The translations under genes and the position numbers were made by a program. A model generated the notes under the pieces. That model was not told the DNA's origin and made no database searches. It saw only the letters and a list, made by a program, of their open reading frames with translations. From Rhabdophis nuchalis (lineage: Eukaryota > Chordata > Lepidosauria > Squamata > Natricidae): DNA of 64,000 nucleotides. Location of the stretch: assembly GCA_039707465.1 (NCBI GenBank), contig CM077643.1, forward strand, positions 201,711,605 through 201,775,604. Reading direction: 5' to 3'. Below are positions 36,381 through 45,959 of this stretch, piece after piece. The stretch's first letter is position 1; each line of letters opens with the position of its first letter.

Positions 36381-37258
36381 GCTATCTCTTTTAAAAAAAG
36401 AATTATGTAATGAAAGAGCTATAAATCTTATAAATTAATGGTTCAGTGACAATTGTGTATCCTTTGAATACACCAGGAGTCAAGAAAGTGTCACCAAGAG
36501 GTCTTTGAATAGGACGGAATGGGGAAGCTTAATTTTCTCAAAATGGCCGTCATTTTTCATTGTTGCTAGTCATAAAACATCCATTTACCAACAAACAAAA
36601 TAAAACTCCCAAAACAAATTTAGGAGCTTATTTCTCATTCTCTTCCATTCATTGAGGCAATCAGGAAGCTCTATACCATTCCCAATTTATCTTTTTTTCT
36701 TGTACAGATGGCACATTTCTAAACAAAGCACTGAAATGCTGCCACCCATTGATTTTATTTTTTTTAAATGCCTTAGGGGGCTCCAGGGCTATCTTGCACA
36801 TAAAAATAGGGCCAGAATTTGGTGCCTTATGTCCTTAAGTGGATAAAAAAAATCTCAGCAAAAAAAAAAAAAACTCAGCTGGGCACATGCAGAGGGAAAT
36901 GATTTGGAGGCACACTGGCGCTCATGTTGGAAATTCCAATATTACAATATGGGGGACCTTGATTGTTAATGATAACATAAAGGAAGCATCTTCTATTTTC
37001 AACATGCAAGAGGAACATTAAGCCTGATAACATCATATTTGCTGATCAGCACAGTTATTTTACTGCATAGGTTTCTGAAAATCCAAAGCCTGGGGTAGGT
37101 AGTGAATAATTCAGAAAGCTTCCATCCTATTCAAAGACCTCTTGGTGACACTTTCTTGACTCCTGGTGTTTTCAAAGGATACCAAATTATTACTGAACCA
37201 TTAATTTATAAGATTTATAGCTATTCCATTACATAATTCTTTTTTTAAAGAGATAGCA
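36381..37258. repeat. Long inverted repeat with about 150-bp arms
   Basis: The arm 36381-36530 (GCTATCTCTTTTAAAAAAAG ... AAGCTTAATTTT) is repeated in inverse orientation at about 37106-37258, roughly nine bases in ten identical by eye. The spacer is about 575 bp, AT-rich and without an ORF of note. Flanks show no clear target duplication, and the arm ends do not match the hAT, Tigger or SINE families listed here. It could be a fold-back DNA element or two inverse copies of an unclassified repeat. Confidence 0.8.
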
Positions 37259-37469
37259 TTTTCTTCCGACATCTGAATACAAATTACAGAATTATAAATC
37301 AGAGCCAACAATTTTGATTTGTCCCATAGATATTATTAAGCAGAATCATGTTAAAATCAATCACTTTGCAAAATTGAAGGCAGCAGGTTCAAACTGTATA
37401 AAGTGCCATGGTGAATGTTGAATGATAGGAATCTTTTGGAATGCAATGAAAGAAAATAGATTCACACAA

Positions 37470-37870
37470 TATAATGTTTGGATGTGACCTTAGCAAACAT
37501 ATTCTAGCCCAACCTCTTGCCCAATGCAGGTGTCTACTAGAGTATCACTGACAGCTGACCCTCCAACCTCTACTTAAAGACTTCTGGTGAAGGAAAATCC
37601 ATTACCTCCTGACACTTGATTTACTTTTGAATATCTTTTACTGAAAACTATCTGTAATTTATATCAACTGTTTCTTCTGGAATAACTAAGAACAAGTCTA
37701 CGTTATCTTCTGCATGACAACCCTTCAGCTACTTGAAAACAGCTATCATGTATTCTGCAGTCTTCAGGTGGGTTAAAACTATCCATCACCAACAACGTTA
37801 ATATTTTTTTTCTTATAAGTTTTTTCTGTCCTAGTTCTTATCATTTTAGTTGCTCTCCTGTGGACATGCT
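37470..37870 (-). mobile_element. Old CR1 LINE fragment
   Basis: The minus strand resembles the CR1 3' region. CTAGCCCAACCTCTTGCCC near 37503, and CTTGAAAACAGCTATCATGT near 37731 (the inverse of DMIAVFKYL coding), plus ATCATTTTAGTTGCTCTCCT near 37840, all occur in the expected order. Heavily mutated. Confidence 0.65.
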
Positions 37871-38055
37871 CTAGTTTGTTGGTGCCAGCAATTGGCAGTT
37901 CGAATCTCACCGGCTCAAGGTTGATCCTTTTGAGGTCAGTAAAATGAGGAGCTAGATAGTTGAGGGCAATATGCTTACTTTGTAAACCACATAGAGAGGG
38001 CTGCAAAGCACTGTGAAACAGTATATAAGCCTAAGTGCTATTGGTATTGTTAAAC
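37871..38055 (+). mobile_element. tRNA-derived SINE, 5'-incomplete
   Basis: GGCAGTTCGAATCTCACCGG contains a B-box-like GTTCGAATC. It is followed by CTCAAGGTTGATCC, AAAATGAGGAGC and the 3' end TGTAAACCACATAGAGAGGG ... TATATAAGCCTAAGTGCTAT. Same family as 42741-42978 (-). It abuts the old CR1. Confidence 0.75.
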
Positions 38056-40003
38056 TTTAGTAGCCCAAACGGAGCATAGCATTATTGGTGTTATCTGGCT
38101 AACACAGATCTCTTGATCTTGACATTATAATTCTGTTGATATAGCCCAGGCTAATGAAGTTGCATTACGATGTTTTTCTTTGAAACTTTTTCTCTTGCAA
38201 AGTGCAGCTGAATTGCAATTCCACTTAAATTACATTAAATTAGTATTCCCTATGTTGCTCTGTTGGGCTCACATCCAAGGTTGCTTCCAAATAACAGTCC
38301 CTTTTTTAAATGCTAAAAGTGATTGGGAACACGCCAGGATTATATTGCTATTGGACAATACAGCACCCTGTACAACAGAAGGTCACAGGAGACTTTGAAG
38401 CAAAGGGTAGAAAGCCATTAGTCTGGCTTGATCCTGTTCTGGGCAAAGGAATGGAGTAGAAAATCTCTACCTCTGGAAGTGATTCTCGACTAGTTTGGGT
38501 AAAGAATTCAGACAATTGTGGCCATTGGGAGTGTACCAGGTGAGGGAAGATGCTCTCTTCTACCACTTACTGGGTGCTTTCAGGACTGCAGATACTTGTA
38601 AAATCACACTCTGAAACTTTGACTTGTAGCTCAAGATAGCAACGCAGAGAATACTAGTATACAATAGAAAGCATGGAGAAAAATCTATAGTCTCTAGGGG
38701 TTGAAATCTGCTTGATGGGTCATCATCATCACCACCACCACCACCATCATAAAATAATGGACAAATAGGAACCACATCTACCATCCCAAATCTGATCACT
38801 GGAAAAATGTTGGTCCTACATCTTCTGGTTCTTATATCTATCAATTTCCTGCCCTTCCCTAACTTTCTCTTTGGACCTGCCAGTTGCTGTTTCTTACCTG
38901 GTCTGCACAAAAAGTTTCCATTACTGCTTAGATGTGGCTGTAATCTCAGGTGTAATATAACCTTGTTCACTGCCAACAGATGCTATTCTTTGGAAGACGG
39001 GTTAGTCGACATGGGAGATTAATACATAGGTACCATGTATTCTTAATGTAATTGATACATAATATGCTATGTAAAATTTATCTTCTAAATAATTATACCT
39101 CTTGGCTTTCTAATATTAGGAATATGCTTGCAGCATGTGAGCTGGCAAAAAAATGTGTTTCATTCCTATTCTTTTCCCCTTCCACAAGTTGATTCACTTT
39201 GATATGATATTTGCCTAATTGTGATGGAATTATTTCAAGTCTTTAACTATAAAGATGTAATCGTTCACATTTCATATGCTTCTTGGCTGGGGAATAGAGG
39301 GAAGCTACATTAAGCAGTTCATCACTGGTGTTTGGCAAGAATATATTCACTAAATGTTTTATAAGTTTGTCTTGAAAATGTCTGGCAAAGGTTTCCGCAG
39401 TTGTAGTGGTAAGGCTTTTCAGACAAGCATGATGACTGTTGAATCAAAGTGAGTTTCTTTAGAGACAGATGTGGAAATGGCAATGTTGTGACCTTAATGA
39501 GTCACAGAGAGAACAAAATATGCAGAACAGAGAAATGAAATCAACTCAGAGAGCTAAGAAAGGGAAAGGCAGAACCCAAAACATAAGTCTGTCACATTTT
39601 CTCTGTTATATTGAAGTCAATAGCTTCAGTGTATTAAAGCCATTCCCATAGCTACTTATAGTTAAGTCTTTCCAGAACTTTTACTATAAGTAGGAAAAAA
39701 CCAGCAGCCTAAGAAAGAGTGATGTGTCAGAAGAAGCTTATTTCTTGCTTAAGAAACGCAGAAGCTTTGAAATAGCTATATCTTCGCAGTTTCCATAGGA
39801 AATGTTATGCCCTTTCTGAGATATTTTCTTGCCTTCAGTTCCATCTCTGGACAGCCTTTGCCCCTGAAAGACATGGGTTTTAACAAAGATATCTGTATTA
39901 TAATTCAATGAGAACATATGGAGAAAAAGCCTTTACATGGTAGAACAATCACACATGCAAAAGCTTTCTGTGAGCATGTACAATTATCCAATAAGCTGCA
40001 AAT
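38056..40003. other. No gene recognised
   Basis: AT-rich. Contains a short CATCACCACCACC run near 38730. Open frames, including a 138-codon minus frame at 38560-38976, show no domain and no supportive splice signals. Confidence 0.45.
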
Positions 40004-40321
40004 ATCTATATAAATAAAAATGTAAAATAGTTTGTATAAATCCACTAATCTCAAAAACTACTGGACCGATTTACCTCAATTTTTCACACAATGTTCACAA
40101 GGACTTCCGATAATAGAATACCTACTCATTTTGTGCCTAGCACACGTGTGTCATGTGCAAGGTACACAAATGTAAAATGTACCCACTGATCAGGTTTTCA
40201 CCTCCCTGTAACTCCTCCCACCAACAGTCATTTCCTCAGCCACATATGGAGGCCTCTTAGAGTCAAAAAGGCACCGGGATAGCAAACTCCCAGGTGGCCC
40301 ATAGAGAGAGAGGGGGAGGAA

Positions 40322-41835
40322 ATTAATAAAAGAGGGACTAGGGGAGACAGGATAGCAGCCTTCCAATATTTCAGGGGTTGCCACAAAGAAGAGGAAGTCA
40401 AGCTATTCTCCAAAGTACCTGAGGGCAGAACAAGAAGCAATGGGTGGAAACTAATCAAGGAGAGAAGCAACTTAGAACTGAGGAGAAATTTTCTGACAGT
40501 GAGAAAAATTAACCAGTGGAACACCTTGCCTCCAGAAGTTGTGAATGCCCCAACACTGCAGGTCTTCAAGAAGATGTTGGATAGCCATTTGTCTGAAATG
40601 GTATAGGGCTTCCTGCCTAGGCAGGGAGTTGGACTAAATGACCTCCAAGGTCCCTTCCAACTCTGCTATTGTATTATTATATTACAGTAGGTAGGTAGAT
40701 AGGGGAATAGAGAGAGAGGGAGAAATACAGTTTAATAAAAGAGGGACTAGGGGAGACAGGATAGCAGCCTTCCAATATCTCAGGGGTTGCCACAAGGAAG
40801 AGGGAGTCAAACTATTCTCCAAAGCACCTGAGGGCAGAACAAGAAGCAATGGGTGGAAACTAATCAAGGAGAGAAGCAGCTTAGAACTGAGGAGAAATTT
40901 CCTGACAGAACAATTAACCAGTGGAACACCTTGCCTCCAGAAGTTGTGAATGCCCCAACACTGCAGGTCTTCAAGAAGATGTTGGATAGCCATTTGTCTG
41001 AAATGGTATAGGGCTTCCTGCCTAGGCAGGGAGTTGGACTAAATGACCTCCAAGGTCCCTTCCAACTCTGCTATTGTATTATTATATTACAGTAGGTAGG
41101 TAGATAGGGGAATAGAGAGAGAGGGAGAAATACAGTTTAATAAAAGAAGGACTAGGGGAGACAGGATAGCAGCCTTCCAATATCTCAGGGGTTGCCACAA
41201 GGAAGAGGGAGTCAAACTATTCTCCAAAGCACCTGAGGGCAGAACAAGAAGCAATGGGTGGAAACTAATCAAGGAGAGAAGCAGCTTAGAACTGAGGAGA
41301 AATTTCCTGACAGAACAATTAACCAGTGGAACAGCTTGCCTCCAGAAGTTGTGAATGCCCCAACACTGCAAGTCTTCAAGAAGATGTTGGATAGCCATTT
41401 GTCTGAAATGGTATAGGGCAGTGATGGCTAACCTTTTTTGGCTTGTGTGCCAAAAGCAGGGGGAGTGCAGGGGCGATGTGCACAGGTGTGCCACATGCAT
41501 AATGCTATGTGCATGACCCCCTGCATTTGGCATGCTTTTTACGTCTTCCCCAGGCTCCAGAGGCTTTATAGGAGCCTGGGGAGGGTGAAAACAGCCTTCC
41601 CCTACCTCCAGAGGGCAAAAAATTGCCTCAAAAGAAGGCCTAAATCAGCTGGCCAGGGCACACATACACACTGAAGCTGACAGGGCAATGCCTTGCGTGG
41701 CCTAAGAAATGGTTCCGTGTGCCACCTGTGGCACCCATGCCATAGGTTTGCCATCTTGGGTATAGGGCTTCCTGCCTAGGCAGGGAGTTGGACTAGATGA
41801 CCTCCAAGGTCCCTTCCAACTCTGCTATTGTATTA
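40322..41835 (+). repeat. Tandem triplication of a CR1 3'-end unit (405-bp period)
   Basis: Three direct copies start at about 40322, 40731 and 41136. Each has about 330 bp of CR1 3' end (GACAGGATAGCAGCCTTCCA ... CCTCCAAGGTCCCTTCCAAC) plus a short GTAGGTAGATAGGGGAATAG linker that belongs to the Helitron minisatellite. Copies 2 and 3 are almost identical and share a deletion (CCTGACAGAACAATT against CTGACAGTGAGAAAAATT in copy 1). The third copy is interrupted by a hAT MITE. Including minisatellite in the unit shows that duplication happened after the CR1 piece was already inside the Helitron array. Confidence 0.92.
41419..41758. mobile_element. hAT-type MITE inside the third CR1 unit
   Basis: It starts CAGTGATGGCTAACCTTTTT and ends GCCATAGGTTTGCCATCTTG. 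The octamer GTATAGGG (41411-41418, 41760-41767) flanks it, with one extra G making a 9-bp match. Same family as 26957. Confidence 0.92.
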
Positions 41836-42110
41836 TTGTATTACAGTAGGTAGGTAGTTAGAGGGATAGATAGAGAGGGAGAAATAAGGTAGGTAGGTAG
41901 GTAGGTGGATAGATAGATAGATATGGAGAAACACGGTAGGTAGGTAGATAGGGTGATAGATAGAGAGGGAAAAATACAGTAGGTAGGTAGGTAGGTAGAG
42001 GGAGAAAGGAAGAAATATAGTAGATAGATAGGTAGGTGGATAGATAGGGAGAAATACAGTCGGTAGGTAGGTAGAGGGATAGATAGAGTGGGAGAAATAC
42101 AGAAGGTAGG
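41836..42110. repeat. GGTA/GAGGGATAGA minisatellite
   Basis: Irregular units such as GTAGGTAGGTAGAGGGAGAA and GGAGAAATACAG. The array resumes at 42437-42560 after the solo LTR. Confidence 0.9.
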
Positions 42111-42436
42111 TGTCAACATCCCGATGTTGCCATGGGATTTTATCTGTTTTGCCTTAACAAACTGAAAATTCTTGACATTCCTGTGGCAGGAAAGGAATCT
42201 CAGGACAGCCTGTGACTGCGCATGCATGCAATTATTTTCAATGCTGATTGGAGAACGTGGATTGTGACAGGCAGAGGGGAGGGGGCATAAGGGGGTAAAG
42301 TGCAGAAGCCATCCAATTATTGCCAGACCTGGCTACAACCGAAGCTCGCCATGATGATATATTCAATAAACGGACATTGCTTTGAACTTTTACGTGAGGC
42401 CATGAATCATTTGAAGTTTCTCTTGGGAGCTTGACA
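42111..42436 (+). mobile_element. Solo LTR, 326 bp
   Basis: Begins TGTCAACATCCCGATG and ends GGGAGCTTGACA, giving the TG...CA inverted termini (TGTCAA/TTGACA). A polyadenylation signal AATAAA lies at 42365-42370. The 5-bp direct repeat GTAGG flanks it (42106-42110, 42437-42441). That repeat could be partly fortuitous because the surrounding minisatellite is rich in GTAGG. No internal retroviral or Gypsy sequence remains, so the family cannot be decided. Plus orientation is inferred from the AATAAA. Confidence 0.8.
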
Positions 42437-42740
42437 GTAGGTAGGTAGAGGGATAGAGAGGGGGAAATACAGTGGGTAGGTAGGTAGATAGAGGGAGAAA
42501 GGAAGAAATACAGTAGGTAGGTAGTTAGAGGGATAGATAGAGAGGGAGAAATACAGTAGGTAGCTAGGTTGGGGGTTATATGGTGGTTGTGTGTATGTGT
42601 GCAGGTGTAGATCTACACACAGATTGGTTGGCAATTTAACCAGACTGGGCCACAGCAACACATGGCCGGGTATAGCTAGTTTCTAATATTTAAGGAAGAG
42701 TCTGGAAAATTGAATTTAGTACTTTCTTCTTCCTCTCTTC

Positions 42741-42978
42741 AATAGCAATAGCACTTAGACTTATATATTGCTTCACTGCTTTACAGACCTCTCTAAATGG
42801 TTTTACAGAGTCAGCACATTGCCCCCAACAATTTGGATCCTCATTTTGCCCACCTCAGTAGAACGGAAGGCTGAGTCAACCTGGAGCCAGTGAGAAGCAA
42901 ACTGTTGAACTGCTTGCAGCTGGCAGTCAGCAGAATCAGCCTGCCATAGTGCACTCTAATCACTGTGCCACCACGACT
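42741..42978 (-). mobile_element. tRNA-derived SINE, near full length
   Basis: On the minus strand: GTGGCACAGTGATTAGAGTG (A-box-like head), CTGACTGCCAGCTGCAAGCA, CAGGTTGACTCAGCCTTCC, GCAAAATGAGGATCC, then the tail GACTCTGTAAAACCATTTAG and TATATAAGTCTAAGTGCTAT. Same family as 37871-38055. Confidence 0.82.
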
Positions 42979-43009
42979 CTGGATGTTCAAAGTAAAAGCA
43001 TCTGATCTG

Positions 43010-43237
43010 ACAAGTTTTTAGGGGTTTTTAGGGCTTAGTTTTAGTTTTTATATGGGATTTTAGCACAGGTTTAGTTTAATTAGTTTTAACATTGTATTTT
43101 GTTTGTGGTTTTTATTTGTATTTTTAATTCCCTGTGTCCCGCCTCGAGTCCCTTCGGGGAGAGAGAGCGGGTTATAAATTTAAAATTATTATTACTATTA
43201 CTATTACTATTATTATTACTATTATTATTATTATACC
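43010..43237 (+). mobile_element. L2 3' UTR with (ATT)n tail
   Basis: TTTTAGCACAGGTTTAGTTT, CCTGTGTCCCGCCTCGAGTC, CCTTCGGGGAGAGAGAGCGG and GTTATAAATTTAAAATT, then an ATT/ACT trinucleotide tail. This matches, inverted, the 3' end of the L2 at 2587. Confidence 0.85.
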
Positions 43238-43556
43238 AATACAAGAAACATTATTGTGGATGTGGGTATCCTTAGGTTTTGTCAAACACTGGGAATTTCA
43301 GCCTGAAAATTTGAGACACAAGGCCTGTTGAATGCCTGAAAGATATTTCCAAGAAGCAAGCAGAGACTCTACATGGTACATTGCACAGGTCCAGTTACTT
43401 CTGGGACCACCTATCCCTAAAGTTATCTACCCATCTCATTGGGTTAGACAGCATGGATTTCTCCAGGTTCCCTCCCTTAAAAGTTGCCATGTGATTGGAC
43501 CTTGGAAATGTGCCTCCACATTCCATTTGAAACAGCCTTCCACCTGTGATCTAAGG

Positions 43557-43691
43557 CAGAGGTCCCCAACCTTTGCAACTTTAAGTCTGAAGGACTTCAA
43601 CTTCCAGACTTCTCCAGCCAGCAAAGCTGGCTGGAGAATTCTGGGAGCTGAAGTCCTTCAGACTTAAAGTTGCAAAGGTTGGGGACCTCTG
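43557..43691. mobile_element. Palindromic hAT MITE, 135 bp
   Basis: CAGAGGTCCCCAACCTTTGC ... GCAAAGGTTGGGGACCTCTG, two inverse halves meeting around AAAGCTGGCTGGAG. Identical octamers ATCTAAGG flank it (43549-43556, 43692-43699). Confidence 0.95.
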
Positions 43692-43842
43692 ATCTAAGGC
43701 GTCCCTTCTCTTTTAGCTTCCAAAGGACTGTGAATACCTCACTGCTATCCCAAGCATTGCACTAGGATAGGAGTTAAGCTGGGAAATTGTTTGGCTCATG
43801 CCTGGGGAGGAGGAGTCCGTTTGTTTTTAGGCATGTTTTTAG

Positions 43843-43910
43843 GTGTTATGAGTTGCCTAGAGTCATTATATCAGATAGAAGGCCATATATGTTCTATAAA
43901 TCAATGGATT
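43843..43910 (+). mobile_element. Old LINE tail
   Basis: TATGAGTTGCCTAGAGTCAT ... GGCCATATATGTTCTATAAA resembles the GAGTTGCCCAGAGTCAC...ATAAAT end of L2-like elements. Confidence 0.5.
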
Positions 43911-45119
43911 GATCAATCACTCCAATGTACCAAAATGGTAAAGATCTAGAAGGCCCAGATTATAGATGTCTAGAAATAATTTCCACCCTAGGTAAATGAT
44001 AAGTCGCAACAAGACAGAGTCATCGAAGGTTGCAGTGTGGAATATCCCAGTCCAAGATTCTAGTCGGCTTCCAAGATACTTCATTTGTCTTTTCCTTCTT
44101 TTGCTCACAATCGATTTGTGTGCTGCACTGGGTGGATGCCTACTCTTGCTTGAATCTTTCTACTATTGGTATGCATAGTACAGACCTCACTGATTCCTCA
44201 GGTGAAAAACCCTTTTCCATGCCTTGTTCTTATGCTGTTATGAGCAGCTCAGAACATGCCTGGTGTGATCCAAGGAGTTTCACCAAGTGTGAATTCTCTG
44301 AGCATGTGCAACTGTTTGGATGTTCCTGCAGGCCAGTTTGTGCAAATAGCAACTGTTTCTTCATGAGCTAAAGTAATAAAATTTAACCCATCAGATTAGC
44401 AAAACTGTGGTGCTTACAGATCAGCCTCAAGGACAGGAACATTTGAACAGCATTGGGATACATTCTAATAAATCAGACGGCATCACTGTGTCATTTTATT
44501 AATTTTTTAAAATTGTGATTCTCTTTAAAAACAAATTGCATCACTTTTTCCGTGGTTAACCATCACACTGCATTCTTGTAAATGCTTGTTCCATATTGTT
44601 AACCAATATGTTAACCATATGCTAACAACCTCCCCATCTGTGTCCCTCTCTGATTTGCTACCCTTATAAGAAGTTGTTTTGCTTTGGGGAATAGGTGAAC
44701 TTTCCGGGACTTACTTTTAACTACATATGAACTGTGGGTCATTCTTCCGTGTTAGAGGAAAGGTTGCAGGAAAAGCTTGCAATATTTGCTGTGTTTTTTT
44801 ACATTTCATATTTCTTAACCACCCATTTCCCCTGTATTTATAAATACTAAAGCATAATATCAAAATAAAGTCTCCTTTGACTTGAGCTCAGTACCTGGTG
44901 AGTTTCCTGGCAACAAGATGGGCATTATTTGTAGTAGAAAAGTCGCTGATGCCAGGGCCAGCCGATGCTCCTTCTTTCTCCTTGCCTTTTCTCCCAATGC
45001 TGCTTCTCCATGAAACCAGCAGAGGCACCAAGTCTGCTTAAGTTTCTACCAGCTGTTTGTCCTCCTTACCCTTCAGACTATTAGGAAGTATTCAGAGTCT
45101 TTGCTAAATTTAGGCATGC
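43911..45119. other. No gene recognised
   Basis: Unique-looking sequence. A 113-codon frame at 44030 has no recognisable domain. Confidence 0.45.
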
Positions 45120-45127
45120 CTCTAAAG

Positions 45128-45353
45128 CAGGGGTAGTCAACCTTTTTATACCTACCGCCCACTTTTGTATCTCTGTTAGTAGTAAAATTTTCTAACCGCC
45201 CACCGGTTCCACAGTAATGGTGATTTATAAAGTAGGGGAATCAATTACATTAAAAAAAGGAAAGTGCTTCAGTATTGGACAAAACCTCTACCGCCCACCA
45301 TGAAATCTGGAACGCCCACTAGTGGGCAGTAGGGACCAGGTTGACTACCACTG
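45128..45353. mobile_element. hAT-type MITE, 226 bp
   Basis: It starts CAGGGGTAGTCAACCTTTTT and ends CCAGGTTGACTACCACTG. Flanked by CTCTAAAG (45120-45127) and TTCTAAAG (45354-45361), a one-mismatch octamer duplication. Contains repeated CCGCCCACC phrases. Confidence 0.9.
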
Positions 45354-45868
45354 TTCTAAAGCAAACAAAAAACAGAAAAATCCAGAGAATAGACCAGTTT
45401 TCATCAGTTCGGGCAAAAACGTTCATCACACCCTGGGCCAAGGATTGGCTTCTCAAGAAACATGGATCAGCTGCTCCTTTGGGTTTAGCCTGGAGTTGGT
45501 GGGTTGCATTGATCACATTGCAATCACAGGAAGTAGTAGAGCTCCAGAGAAACATACTCATGGGCTAATCCCCAGATTAGGGAAAATGCACTCCTTCAGT
45601 TCCTGTAGAATAGAAGATTCAATTCCCATAGAATAATAGATTCTGTTCCCACAGAATAGAAGTGTCTATTTCCCACCATTGTGCTACTTTGGAGGAGCAA
45701 CCCTTCCCAGGAAGATCACTGTTTTGAATACAGAGGACCCTGGGCACAAGCTGTTAATGTAGAAGGAGCAGGTAAGAGCACGTCTGAGAGGTACGACATA
45801 AGGAATGGAAACAGATTTCCATTCCATAGGTCGTATCAAACACAACTGGTATGTTTGTTTCCTAGTCA
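45354..45868. other. No gene; short AGAATAG repeats
   Basis: Around 45606-45662 the phrases CCCATAGAATAATAGATTC and CCCACAGAATAGAAGTG recur with variation, a small degenerate tandem repeat. Otherwise unassigned. Confidence 0.45.
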
Positions 45869-45876
45869 TGCTAGAG

Positions 45877-45946
45877 CACAGCTGGCTGGGGAATTCTGGG
45901 AGTTGAAGTGCACAGGACTTAAGGTCACCAAAGTTGAGAAACACTG
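45877..45946. mobile_element. Half of a palindromic hAT MITE
   Basis: CAGCTGGCTGGGGAATTCTG ... GTTGAGAAACACTG equals the right half of the 136-bp element at 27567. Octamers TGCTAGAG flank it on both sides (45869-45876, 45947-45954), so the left half was lost before or during insertion. Confidence 0.85.
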
Positions 45947-45959
45947 TGCTAGAGATTCA

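Larger units (their letters stand above)
40005..42679 (+). mobile_element. Non-autonomous Helitron, copy 2, enlarged by cargo and insertions
   Basis: The 5' end TCTATATAAATAAAAATG follows A (40004), and the 3' CTAG (42676-42679) precedes T. The terminator hairpin has GGCCA (42648-42652) pairing with TGGCC (42663-42667). About 200 bp of 5' leader and 120 bp of 3' end correspond to copy 1. In between lie a GGTA-type minisatellite, three tandem CR1-tail units, a hAT MITE and a solo LTR. No Rep/helicase is encoded. Confidence 0.85.

Noticed and set aside
40228..41533. Three similar minus-strand frames that look like a tandem gene family
   Set aside because: They are antisense translations of the triplicated CR1 3' end; no start or promoter support.
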